NCBI GenBank assembly: GCA_964001305.1
Contig: CAXFAI010000042.1
Span: 62,001-126,000, forward strand
DNA from: CAJXMH01 sp964001305
GTDB lineage: Bacteria > Bacteroidota > Bacteroidia > Flavobacteriales_E > Vicingaceae
Direction of reading: 5' to 3'
DNA: 64,000 nucleotides
The notes below the pieces were generated by a model that saw nothing but the letters and a program-made list of their open reading frames with translations, was not told the DNA's origin and searched no databases. Both the position numbers and the translations under genes were made by a program. This document shows, piece after piece, positions 7,126 through 16,237 of this stretch. How positions within the stretch are numbered: position 1 is the stretch's first letter; the number at the start of each line of letters is the position of its first letter.

Positions 7126-9715
7126 ATTTGATAATCAATTTTTTAAGACTTCTTTGCGTTTCTGTGACTACTTCTATAAAATAAACCCCACCTTCCAGAT
7201 AAGACACATCAATTTTTGAATTACTCGCTCTTAGTGATGAATTCAATACAATTTGACCAATCGAATTTCTAACATTTAGTTCAGCAGAAGAGTTCGAATT
7301 ACCTATGTTTATGTATATAAAATCATAAGATGGATTAGGGTAAAATGTCCAATCAGTTTTGGTTTCTGTTACAGCTAAACCAACTGGGTTAGCATCAAAA
7401 ACTTCTATATCATCTATTGCTATATCACTTTGATAGCCCGGTCCTGTAATTCCTCTAAAAATCAATTTAACCACACCCTTATATGGTGTTAAGTCTATAT
7501 TTCCCATAATCCAAGACGAACCTTGATTGCCTACTATTGGAGTAATAATGTCTTTAATCTCAATTCCATTTATTTGAATATCAACATGTAATTCACCTAG
7601 CTGAGCTCCAAGCATATGATAATAGAAATTTAAATTGGGTTGATTTAAATTACGAATGTCATAACATTGACTCATAAGTATTGCTTCAAGATTAAAGAGG
7701 TTTGAAGCTTCAACGTACATATAATTTCCAGTTCCACTGGTATTATCTCCTGAAGGCCCTGTACCCCCAGAAGTAGTTGTTCCTGAATGAACGTACCAAT
7801 CATGTGAATCATAGATACTATTTACCCATCCATTATTCAAGGTTCCGGGTGTACCAACTGTAAAATTGTCAAAATCCATGGTATCAGGAAAAGACGATAC
7901 TACACTAGAACTTGAAACGGTATAGTTAAAAATGCTATCATCAATTGCATTTTGCTCTCCTGATAATTCAACCCAAAAATCAAATGAATAATTTCCCGCA
8001 GCTGCAAGGTTCACAGTTTGCTGAAAAGTATGATTAATTGAATCTCCAGGATTTAAAGCCACAAATGCCGTATCTCGAACAATAGCTGCACCATTCAATC
8101 GGTAGGCTAAAGGAATCGTATCCTGTATAGCTGACCCAGCATTTTTTACTTTTAAGGTCACAAAATCGTTCGCACTTCCATTACAGCCGCTCACATTTGG
8201 AGTTATTACATCATCTAAAACCAAGTCATTTGATAAGGGCTCTATAATGGCAATATCATCAATAGCTATATCACTTCTAAAAGCAGCCCCAGTTATTCCT
8301 CTAAATCTCAATTGAACTATATTTCCGGCATAAGAAGTCAAATCAATCTCTTTAAAATTCCAATTTGAACCTTGTGCTCCAATTAATGGAGGCATGATAT
8401 CTAACACCCAGTTTCCTCCAAAATAAATATCAACATGTAACTCTCCCATATTGGTTCCTTCCATATGATACCAAAAACTGAATTTTGGAGCATTTAGAAA
8501 ACTCATATCATAACAAGGGGTGTTTAGAATAGCTGTTTTATTAAACTGATTCGAAGCTTCAACGTACATATAATTAGGATCTGTAGAAGTATGTCCAGAA
8601 CTTGGTCCTGTTCCTGGAGAAGTGGTCCCCCCATTTAAAACATACCAATCATGAGTATCTGCATTTGAATTTTCCCAATTATTTCGAAGTGTCCCCACAT
8701 TTGTTCCATTTCCTGATGTAAAGGAAGCAAAGGTTTCAAGATAAGGAAAGCTAAAAACTGGTGTTCCAACGCAATTTGGAGGTGGATTGTTACCAACTAT
8801 AAATTGTGTGCAAGAAGTTGTAGAAGGAAAAATACTAGCATTGCTGCAAGTTGTATTATCATTCGCAAATATTGAATAGCATACTGTATCTCCAACATTT
8901 ACAGATGGAATAGTAGCTTGATAAGTATTACCAGTTTGTAATACCATTAATTGCGAAGTTGTAGCTCCAGAATTAACTGAATAAGATAGTGAAACACTAT
9001 CTACTCCACTTGCATCAGTAATATCCGCTTGTATATTGTAGGGACCGGTTGTATACACTTGTCCTTGGTAGGTTACTCCACTCAAACTAATACTAGGTGG
9101 AATTAATTCACATGGGGCTCCAGTTATCTTTAAATCATCAATCAACCAACCATAATTGTTTACAGCTCCATTATTATCGGCATCAATTAATGCAAATCGT
9201 ACCTTGGTTTGCATATTTCCAACAAAGGATGTCAAATTAAAAGTTTCTTTTACCCACCATGAATTATCTGGAACTGCGTTTGGCTGGGCAATATTCCAAT
9301 TGCTATAGCTAACTGCAGAGAATGAATTACTGGAAAAGAAGGCACTACCTGTGTATTCTGTAGAAGTTAATTGTGTCCAACTTGAACCATTATCAATTGA
9401 AATCTCCACAATTGCCTGATCAAAAAAATCAATTTTACAGATATGCTCAAACTCTAGAGTCATAAAGGAAACTGTACTCGCATTAAAAGCTTGCGTTTCA
9501 AGATAGATCGTGTCACCTAATTGTACTGATGATGAATCTGACTTTTGACCACTCACTTGAAGATTCGAGTTAAGTGACCATGAATTTGTACCGGAAGCTG
9601 AGTAAGAGCTAACCGCTAAATTAGCACCTTCAAAATCTTCTTGAATCAATGTAGTTTGTGCCACTGAAACACTACATATACTAATAAAAGCAAGAAAAAT
9701 TCTAAATCGTTTCAT
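7124..9715 (-). CDS. T9SS-exported MAM/Ig-like adhesin-type protein
   Basis: The start is placed at the ATG at 9715 (863 residues, MKRFRIFLAFIS...SVAQ signal peptide). A longer reading to 9748 would run into a hairpin. Residues ~22-205 form a jelly-roll module (EDFEGANL ... YGWLIDDLKI). An Ig-like module follows (PPSISLSGVTYQGQVY, ~206-300), then two clearly homologous MAM-like repeats at ~313-488 and ~608-775. Each repeat holds the HDWYV, NYMYVEASN, GELHVDI and SDIAIDDI signatures. The first is followed by a CARDB-like linker. The last ~75 residues (FYPNPSYDFIYINI ... GGVYFIEVVTETQ) are a type A T9SS sorting domain. It is probably secreted and surface-attached, with adhesion or binding inferred from the modules only. 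It is related to the larger protein encoded just upstream. Confidence 0.85.
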   Translation of the reverse strand: MKRFRIFLAFISICSVSVAQTTLIQEDFEGANLAVSSYSASGTNSWSLNSNLQVSGQKSDSSSVQLGDTIYLETQAFNASTVSFMTLEFEHICKIDFFDQAIVEISIDNGSSWTQLTSTEYTGSAFFSSNSFSAVSYSNWNIAQPNAVPDNSWWVKETFNLTSFVGNMQTKVRFALIDADNNGAVNNYGWLIDDLKITGAPCELIPPSISLSGVTYQGQVYTTGPYNIQADITDASGVDSVSLSYSVNSGATTSQLMVLQTGNTYQATIPSVNVGDTVCYSIFANDNTTCSNASIFPSTTSCTQFIVGNNPPPNCVGTPVFSFPYLETFASFTSGNGTNVGTLRNNWENSNADTHDWYVLNGGTTSPGTGPSSGHTSTDPNYMYVEASNQFNKTAILNTPCYDMSFLNAPKFSFWYHMEGTNMGELHVDIYFGGNWVLDIMPPLIGAQGSNWNFKEIDLTSYAGNIVQLRFRGITGAAFRSDIAIDDIAIIEPLSNDLVLDDVITPNVSGCNGSANDFVTLKVKNAGSAIQDTIPLAYRLNGAAIVRDTAFVALNPGDSINHTFQQTVNLAAAGNYSFDFWVELSGEQNAIDDSIFNYTVSSSSVVSSFPDTMDFDNFTVGTPGTLNNGWVNSIYDSHDWYVHSGTTTSGGTGPSGDNTSGTGNYMYVEASNLFNLEAILMSQCYDIRNLNQPNLNFYYHMLGAQLGELHVDIQINGIEIKDIITPIVGNQGSSWIMGNIDLTPYKGVVKLIFRGITGPGYQSDIAIDDIEVFDANPVGLAVTETKTDWTFYPNPSYDFIYINIGNSNSSAELNVRNSIGQIVLNSSLRASNSKIDVSYLEGGVYFIEVVTETQRSLKKLIIK

Positions 9716-9733
9716 ATCTATTAATTTAACCAA

Positions 9734-9760
9734 CAAAAGTGGAGACAAACTCCACTTTTG
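9734..9760 (-). terminator. Terminator between the two tandem T9SS genes
   Basis: An 11-bp perfect inverted repeat (CAAAAGTGGAG / CTCCACTTTTG) with a 5-base loop lies between the stop of the upstream T9SS gene (9788) and the start of the next (9715). In transcription direction the stem ends in TTTTG with further T residues, so it works as an intrinsic or attenuating terminator. Confidence 0.7.
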
Positions 9761-9787
9761 AAATATTACATCTTTATTTCCGAATCA

Positions 9788-12700
9788 TTATCTAGTGATA
9801 ATCATCTTCTTAGCAATTTTTACTTCATCAAAAATTATCCAATAATAATAAATTCCACTTCCCAAATCACTGATGTCTAATTGCATTAGATGATTTCCTG
9901 ATGATTTAGATTCGGTAGATTGGTAGACCGTTTGCCCCATCATATTAGTTACCGAAAAGTTAACAGCTCCTGATTTAGGTAAATAATAGGGTATTTGAGT
10001 TTGATTAAGAGCAGGATTCGGTTGATTTTGACCCAAGTATAATTTAGATGGGTCTAAATTCTCCTCATCTAAACCAACTGCAAAACACTTTTGACTCACA
10101 TCAGTTTCTATTTTTTCAAAGCAAAAGTCATCAACTGCCCAGCCTTCAGTGCTATTATTACCGTCAGAGCCTAGTCTAAATGCAAATAAAGCAAAGGCAT
10201 CCTCATAAGCGGGAACTACAGTTTGAGCTTTTACCCATCCACCGGAATTTCCGGTCCATCCTGAATTTTGGCTATTATCGGGAATTGAAGCAATGTTAGT
10301 TGTATTATACCAACCTTCTTGTAATAAAGTATCTCCTACACCAATTAGTTTACCATTTAAAGTTGTCCAAGAATTGGCTGTATCCGTGGAAATTCTTACA
10401 TGTCCTCCATCATGAAACAAATCATCAAATAGGTAATTATGATAGAAACTGAGTTTATAACAAGAATCTTTTTCTAGTTCAATAAATGGTGAGATTAATG
10501 CCGAATTATCAAAAGAATTATAATCCGAATCTGCATTGGTTACCCATGCTTTAGTTCCAGAATATGCACTATTGATAACTGCATTAGAAGGGGTATTCCA
10601 TTCAAAGGAAACAGATGAATCTTGATAAGTAGTTTCAAAATTCAAGCCTAACCAAGCTACTGAATCATCTACCAATTCAAAATTAGTACAATAATCTGGT
10701 GTAAGATAAGCTGTATCAATAACCATAAATACTCGAGTAAATGTATCGTTCTCTGGTCGTTCATCTTGATTTCCATTCGGCGCGTGAACCCAACCTTTTA
10801 ATACATGTCTTCCTGGTGACAAGTAAAACAATCCAAAATTCATAGTATCCGTTTCTGCATACTCAAATGGAGGCACAAAAGTCTCTGTACGTATAGTATC
10901 CTGCCCATCAATGCTTAATCCAACTTCAAGTGTTTGTATACTATCTAAACCATCATTTCTAATTAAGGTTGCAATATTGTATGCCTTCGAAATTGGGAAC
11001 TGAGAAACATTGTTATCGATTAAGATATCAATGGTCTCTGCAGATGAATCAGGTGGACAAATCCAATTAAAGAATCTAGTGGGCGATGATGTACCTCCAA
11101 TTGAACGATCAACTAGAATTGTGTCTTCTTCTCCATCGTAAGCATACAAAGAATATTCTACAATAGTAGTATCCATATCACCAAGGGTGAACTTGACAAA
11201 TGAATTCTTTTTAATACATACTAATCTTTCGTTAACAGCAACAGGGTCAAATGGACGATAATCATCCGTAACTACATATTCTCTATCTCCAGATGTATAT
11301 TCAAATCTCCAAAAACTTGAATCAACTATTGCAGGACGCTTATAAGCTCCTGTAATCGCTTCAAACATTAAATAACAACCATCTATGTTTTCTACAGTTT
11401 GAGATAGCGTATCATTAATGGCATATCCATCATTCTGTAGATTAGTGATTACAGTTACTAAATAATCTCCCAATTCTCGCATATCAAACGTTACTGTAGA
11501 TAAATGATAAATTGTATCTCGCGGGTTTATCGTTCGATTAATTGTTTCAAATTGTCTTTGTGTGTTTCCGCTCTCCAAATTGGTGACCACATATTCTACA
11601 TCAAATGAATTAAAAGTTTGCTCACCTCTATTCTTATATGCTACTTTGAAACGCTCTGTGCTAGTCATATCACATTCTGTACGAGGCTGCATGATAAACT
11701 GTGGCTCTACATCCAATGGCTTTCTATCGTAAACCAAGAAGTTATCTATACTCATTCCATCGTTACTTTGTAAACCTTCTTCCGCAAAGAAATTAAACCT
11801 CAATAGTACCAGTGGTTGATTATCAAAAATGGAGGGAAGCATAATTTCTGACTCTATCCAATTGTGCCAATTTTGAGGAATATATCTTGTTATTCCTGAG
11901 AAAACGAATTGGCCTCCAAAGCTTGGATCCGCTAAATAGGAGTTGTACCATTTTAATCGATTTGGATCTCCCAATTCAGGAACGGTTTCCCACGTGCGTC
12001 CTTGATCAAGAGAATACTGAAGATACACCCCATCTTTAGCCGTATCAATGTCTCTGTTGTTAAAGAATGACAAGAACACATCTTGTGCATTGCTAAAGTC
12101 TAAGAAGGGTGAAACCAATTGAATGGTACTTCCCGCACCAGTATATGGACGAACTAAGTTAATATCCCATGCATATGGCAAAGAAAATGCTCGATTTGTT
12201 TTATCAAACTTAGGCTCTCCATGCTCCCAAAAGTTGTAAAGCTCATCTACTTCATCTGTTAAAGTCGTAAACAACAACTCTTCATCGTCAAAAAAGTCTC
12301 TGTAATAAATTTGCTTGTAAGCAAGCCCTCTGGTTGCTTGAATAGTAGTGTCATTTGTAATGACTTCATCCCCCGGGTGCTCAAGCCATGCTTTTATGAA
12401 ATACTGTCCTCTCGGCACTATATATGAATCTGACAAAGTAATATTTACAAATTGACCTGGTTGAATTAGTCCTGTCCAATTCAAATTGTATGCACTATCG
12501 TAAACAGTGCTATCTGCCGCCATTATTATTTGATAATTTAATTTCAATGAGGTAACATCAAAAATACCTTGATTCTGTGCAATAAACTCTACATTATCTG
12601 TCTCTCCCTCAGGCATAAAAGGAGGTATAATAATTCGATCTGCTCTCATATCTTCAATCGCAGCAGGCTCTATTTTAAAAGAATCTAGAGCAATATCACT

Positions 12701-14326
12701 TATATCAGATAACTTATCAGGCAATCCTCTAAATCGCAATTGTATTACTTTTCCACTATATTGATAAGTGGAGAATTCATAAGGCAACCAATTGTCACCT
12801 TTATTACCCGAAACGGGTGCAATTACGTCATTTACAAATCTTCCATCTGGAAATCCTGCTACAGGAGTAGGATCAAAAACGTCTAAGAAAACGGTATCAC
12901 CCCCAGTAGTATTTTGATGCAAATAAAAACGCACAAGGCCATTCGGCATGTCAAATAAATCAAAACAAGGTGATAGTAAGACTGCTAACGAATCTGGTTT
13001 ATTAGTTGATTCAACGTACAAATATTTACCTCCGCCCGGAATATCATCTGAAGGACCTGTACCTGTGGTAGGTGTAATACCAGAATTACCCAACCAATTA
13101 TTAAAATCTCCTTCTGCATTTACCCATCCATCTATGGCAACAAACTGCCCTTGAGGTGCGGGAAATCTCGAATCAAAGGTTTCCACATAAGGAAATGTAT
13201 TTAAAGGATCTACATCACATGTTTTAGGCTTATTACTTCTTACTTCAAACTCAGCTAAAGAGCCCCCACCTGAAGGATAATATCTTGCATTACGACATGG
13301 GCTAGCATCAAAAACGGAAATCTTCCAAAAAACAGAATCTCCTATTTGAGTGCTACTTCTTGGAATAGAATTATTGTAAAAAGAAGTATTTCCTTGTTTA
13401 ACTAATGGTATTGTGTCAGACAAAACCTCAGTCATTGGTAGATTTGGATCAGTTTTTCTATAAACATAATACTCTAAGTAAGCTGTATCAATCGTAGAGG
13501 CATCGGTTAATTGCGTATTAAACTCGTAAGGACCTTCCCAATAAACTCTACCTTCATAACGTGTTGAGCTGTAATCCATGGTATCAAAACGTGCAATGGT
13601 TGGCGGAATAGCTTCACAGTTAGAGCCCCTAACACAAAAATCATCGATGTAATACCGATGGTCTCCTACACGACCTACAACACCTAAATCATATAACTCA
13701 ACTCTAAACATAACAGAGTCAGGTTTAGGCACTGTTCTATCTAAAACATCGCGAATATTAAAAGTTTCAACAGCCCATGCTTGAACTGAATTTGTATTAT
13801 TCCAGATAAATGAAGTATCATCAGCTATCGCCCCATTCGGATCCTGATATTTCCAAGCAATCGCTCTTGATTTCTTATTAAAGAAATTTCCTGGCTGTAA
13901 CATGAATGAATTTCCAGTATATTCATTTCGCGTACATGTAATCCAAGAAGCACCCCCATTAAATGAATATTGGAGCTTCATTTCATCTTCATCAGAAATG
14001 TAGCAAATGTGCGCAAATTGCACACTTACGTTATTAAATGTATCTATATATAAATTGGGGGTTTGTAGGTAACTTCTAGCCCTATTTGTTACATTATTTC
14101 TACCAATGGTATCACTACCGGCACCCAAAGTACCTCGGTAAGTTACATCGGTCACCCTTTCAAATCCTGGTTGACCGGTTGCAGGAATAGAATAGGTAAT
14201 GACATTCCAATTGTTATCTTCAAAATCCTCACATAATATTTCAACGGTTCCTTGTTGAGCGGTAGAGGTAGTAGTTAGTCCTACAAAAAAACTGAATAGA
14301 ACAAAAATGGGTAATACTCTTTTCAT
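9788..14326 (-). CDS. Large T9SS-exported multi-domain adhesin-like protein
   Basis: The start is set at the ATG at 14326 (1512 residues, MKRVLPIFVLFSFF...TAQ signal peptide). The upstream 27-codon extension is not signal-like. The protein is a string of beta modules. An N-terminal jelly roll (CEDFEDNNWN ... HRYYIDDFCV, ~25-240) and an Ig-like module (PPTIARFDTMDYSSTRYEGR) are homologous to those of the neighbouring 863-residue protein. MAM-like modules follow at ~375-560 (FPYVETFD ... KYLYVESTN ... SDIALDSFKI), ~700-890 and ~1260-1420, with CARDB-like connectors such as ENDTFTRVF. The last ~75 residues (LGQNQPNPALNQTQIPY ... DLGSGIYYYWIIFD) are a T9SS type A sorting domain. It is exported and probably surface-exposed; its ligand is unknown. 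Confidence 0.85.
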   Translation of the reverse strand: MKRVLPIFVLFSFFVGLTTTSTAQQGTVEILCEDFEDNNWNVITYSIPATGQPGFERVTDVTYRGTLGAGSDTIGRNNVTNRARSYLQTPNLYIDTFNNVSVQFAHICYISDEDEMKLQYSFNGGASWITCTRNEYTGNSFMLQPGNFFNKKSRAIAWKYQDPNGAIADDTSFIWNNTNSVQAWAVETFNIRDVLDRTVPKPDSVMFRVELYDLGVVGRVGDHRYYIDDFCVRGSNCEAIPPTIARFDTMDYSSTRYEGRVYWEGPYEFNTQLTDASTIDTAYLEYYVYRKTDPNLPMTEVLSDTIPLVKQGNTSFYNNSIPRSSTQIGDSVFWKISVFDASPCRNARYYPSGGGSLAEFEVRSNKPKTCDVDPLNTFPYVETFDSRFPAPQGQFVAIDGWVNAEGDFNNWLGNSGITPTTGTGPSDDIPGGGKYLYVESTNKPDSLAVLLSPCFDLFDMPNGLVRFYLHQNTTGGDTVFLDVFDPTPVAGFPDGRFVNDVIAPVSGNKGDNWLPYEFSTYQYSGKVIQLRFRGLPDKLSDISDIALDSFKIEPAAIEDMRADRIIIPPFMPEGETDNVEFIAQNQGIFDVTSLKLNYQIIMAADSTVYDSAYNLNWTGLIQPGQFVNITLSDSYIVPRGQYFIKAWLEHPGDEVITNDTTIQATRGLAYKQIYYRDFFDDEELLFTTLTDEVDELYNFWEHGEPKFDKTNRAFSLPYAWDINLVRPYTGAGSTIQLVSPFLDFSNAQDVFLSFFNNRDIDTAKDGVYLQYSLDQGRTWETVPELGDPNRLKWYNSYLADPSFGGQFVFSGITRYIPQNWHNWIESEIMLPSIFDNQPLVLLRFNFFAEEGLQSNDGMSIDNFLVYDRKPLDVEPQFIMQPRTECDMTSTERFKVAYKNRGEQTFNSFDVEYVVTNLESGNTQRQFETINRTINPRDTIYHLSTVTFDMRELGDYLVTVITNLQNDGYAINDTLSQTVENIDGCYLMFEAITGAYKRPAIVDSSFWRFEYTSGDREYVVTDDYRPFDPVAVNERLVCIKKNSFVKFTLGDMDTTIVEYSLYAYDGEEDTILVDRSIGGTSSPTRFFNWICPPDSSAETIDILIDNNVSQFPISKAYNIATLIRNDGLDSIQTLEVGLSIDGQDTIRTETFVPPFEYAETDTMNFGLFYLSPGRHVLKGWVHAPNGNQDERPENDTFTRVFMVIDTAYLTPDYCTNFELVDDSVAWLGLNFETTYQDSSVSFEWNTPSNAVINSAYSGTKAWVTNADSDYNSFDNSALISPFIELEKDSCYKLSFYHNYLFDDLFHDGGHVRISTDTANSWTTLNGKLIGVGDTLLQEGWYNTTNIASIPDNSQNSGWTGNSGGWVKAQTVVPAYEDAFALFAFRLGSDGNNSTEGWAVDDFCFEKIETDVSQKCFAVGLDEENLDPSKLYLGQNQPNPALNQTQIPYYLPKSGAVNFSVTNMMGQTVYQSTESKSSGNHLMQLDISDLGSGIYYYWIIFDEVKIAKKMIITR

Positions 14327-14484
14327 AAAGTGGAAATAAGAAATTAACTTTAATTTAAGTTGCGCTAATTTAACTATTTTAATGCACAGGTATTTAAAAA
14401 AATGCACTAGCTATTCACAAGCACGAACTATTGACGAAATATTGTTAAAAATCGTTGCACCTTTTAATTGAATCGCATTTACTT

Positions 14485-14492
14485 TACCTTTG
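14485..14492 (+). promoter_or_regulatory. Probable -7 element for fahA
   Basis: TACCTTTG matches TAnnTTTG, 28 bases upstream of the ATG at 14521. A TTG lies 14 bases earlier, shorter than the usual 17-23, so the -33 part is uncertain. Confidence 0.4.
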
Positions 14493-14520
14493 AAGCGCAC
14501 TAAAAAATCAAACAAAAACT

Positions 14521-15795
14521 ATGATGATAGAAGCAAATAATCCCGATTTAAAAAGTTGGGTTTCAATAGAAGAAAATTCAGATTTTTCGATTCAAAATAT
14601 TCCTTTTGGAATTATTAAATACCAAAAAGAAAGTCCAAGAGTTGCTAGTAGAATTGGCGACTATGCACTAGACTTGCTTAAACTTTTTCAAAAAGGATAC
14701 TTAGACGGTTTAGGATTTGAAGAAAGTGATTTTAATCAAGCGAGGTTAAACACCTTGATGAAAAAAGGAAAATCAGCAAGTCGTCAATTAAGGAATAGAC
14801 TTTCTGAATTACTTAGTGGAAAAGAAGAGCGATTAAAAAACAATTCTGCAGATCAAGCAGACATTTTAATTCCAATTGATCAAGTTGAAAATGAAATGCC
14901 AGTTGACATAGGTGACTACACGGATTTTTATTCAAGTATTGAACATGCTACCAATGTAGGAACGATGTTCCGTGACCCTGATAATGCTCTTTTGCCTAAC
15001 TGGAAATACATTCCTGTTGGCTATCATGGTAGAGCTTCATCTATTATTTTATCTGGCACCCCAATTTACAGACCAACAGGACAACAAAAACCGAATCCAG
15101 ATGAGCCACCAGTTTTCGGACCTTGTAAATTATTAGATTTTGAACTTGAAATGGCTTTTATCACCTATGATGGGAAACCATTGGGCGATCGTATTTCTAC
15201 AAAAGAAGCGGATGATTACATTTTTGGAATGGTGCTATTTAATGATTGGTCTGCAAGAGATATTCAAAAATGGGAGTATGTTCCATTGGGCCCTTTCTTA
15301 GCGAAAAACTTTGCTTCTTCTATTTCTGCTTGGGTAGTAACTTTAGACGCCTTAGAAGCTTTTAGAACTGAAGGCCCAACCCAAGAGCCTGAGGTATTTC
15401 CTTATTTAAAATACGAAGGGAATAAAAACATTGACATCCATTTAGAAGTAGCCATTAAGCCTGAAAACAGCGAAGAAAGTGTCATTTGTAATTCCAATTA
15501 TAAATACATGTACTGGAATCAAAACCAACAATTAGCGCACCATACGGTGAATGGTTGTAACATAAATGCTGGAGACATGTATGCTAGTGGTACCATAAGT
15601 GGACCAACTAGAGAGTCTTATGGCTCTATGCTAGAACTCTCTTGGAAAGGAACAAATCCAGTAAAACTTAAGGACGGAAGCGAGCGAAAATTCATTCAAG
15701 ACTACGATACGGTTATTATGCGTGGACATTGTGAAAAAGATGGCGTAAGAGTTGGATTTGGGGAAGTAAGTTCTAAGGTTTTACCTGCGAAATAA
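14521..15795 (+). CDS. fahA: Fumarylacetoacetase
   Basis: A 424-residue enzyme that hydrolyses 4-fumarylacetoacetate to fumarate and acetoacetate, the last step of tyrosine/phenylalanine catabolism through homogentisate. The N-terminal SH3-like domain (IPFGIIKYQKESPRVASRIG) and the C-terminal FAH domain are complete. Metal-site motifs are visible: DYTDFYSSIEHATNVG, LLDFELEMAF (E-x-E) and FNDWSARDIQKWEY. A phenylalanine/tyrosine-type substrate motif (YHGRASSI) is also present. The protein has the full length of eukaryote-type FAH, clearly different from the short FAH-family protein at 39980. ATG ATG at 14521 is the start. The gene is divergent from the large T9SS gene and ends in a terminator. 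Confidence 0.97.
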   Translation: MMIEANNPDLKSWVSIEENSDFSIQNIPFGIIKYQKESPRVASRIGDYALDLLKLFQKGYLDGLGFEESDFNQARLNTLMKKGKSASRQLRNRLSELLSGKEERLKNNSADQADILIPIDQVENEMPVDIGDYTDFYSSIEHATNVGTMFRDPDNALLPNWKYIPVGYHGRASSIILSGTPIYRPTGQQKPNPDEPPVFGPCKLLDFELEMAFITYDGKPLGDRISTKEADDYIFGMVLFNDWSARDIQKWEYVPLGPFLAKNFASSISAWVVTLDALEAFRTEGPTQEPEVFPYLKYEGNKNIDIHLEVAIKPENSEESVICNSNYKYMYWNQNQQLAHHTVNGCNINAGDMYASGTISGPTRESYGSMLELSWKGTNPVKLKDGSERKFIQDYDTVIMRGHCEKDGVRVGFGEVSSKVLPAK

Positions 15796-15817
15796 TTTCT
15801 TGTATTTGATATAAATG

Positions 15818-15850
15818 AAAAGCCTTTAGATTGTCTAAGGGCTTTTTTTA
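15818..15850 (+). terminator. Terminator after fahA
   Basis: AAAAGCCTTTAGA pairs with TCTAAGGGCTTTT (one G-T pair) around a 3-base loop and is followed by T residues. It also overlaps the 3' end of the convergent DivIC-like gene, so it may act in both directions. Confidence 0.8.
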
Positions 15851-16147
15851 TTCCTCTTCCACAATCACAAAGAGTTCCTCATTGTCTTTTTTCATCAAGT
15901 ACTTTTCTCGGGCAAACTTTTCTAAGCTTTCCGGATTGCTTTCTAGCTCTTCTAAATCGGCTTGAATGACTTTCAACTCTTCTTGATAAAAGGATTTTTC
16001 CTCTTCTAATTTGGATAATTCCATTCGGTATTGAACTTGGGTTATCAAATTATTTTGATCAAAAAATGTAATCCAAACGATAAAAATACCTGCCGTTAAG
16101 GCATAACGGTTTTTCAAATATTTAGGTATTCTTATTTTCAATTTCAT
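15848..16147 (-). CDS. FtsB/DivIC-family septum protein
   Basis: A 99-residue bitopic membrane protein; the start is taken at the ATG at 16147 because the longer frame adds an unlikely 19 residues overlapping a terminator. A short basic N-terminus (MKLKIRIPKYLKNRY) precedes one transmembrane helix (~16-32, LTAGIFIVWITFF). A coiled coil rich in Glu/Leu follows at ~40-80, then the typical FAREKYLMKKDNEELFVI motif at the end. Family members are part of the divisome core with FtsL and FtsQ/DivIB and help activate septal peptidoglycan synthesis. It stands alone between two terminators, downstream of pruA. Confidence 0.88.
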   Translation of the reverse strand: MKLKIRIPKYLKNRYALTAGIFIVWITFFDQNNLITQVQYRMELSKLEEEKSFYQEELKVIQADLEELESNPESLEKFAREKYLMKKDNEELFVIVEEE

Positions 16148-16180
16148 AATACAAAGATGAGGAGAAAAAGGTTGAAAATA

Positions 16181-16214
16181 CAAAAGGCCTGTTGAACGAA
16201 TCAACAGGCCTTTG
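16181..16214. terminator. Terminator after pruA
   Basis: A strong hairpin (AAAGGCCTGTTGA / TCAACAGGCCTTT, 13 bp, loop ACGAA) lies 20-30 bases past the pruA stop. It also lies just upstream of the DivIC-like start, separating the two transcription units. Confidence 0.85.
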
Positions 16215-16237
16215 TTAGTTGTTGTATTTGGTATTAC

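Noticed and set aside
14327..14407. 27-codon N-terminal extension of the large T9SS protein
   Set aside because: The extension is basic and lacks signal-peptide character, while the internal ATG at 14326 begins a normal signal peptide.
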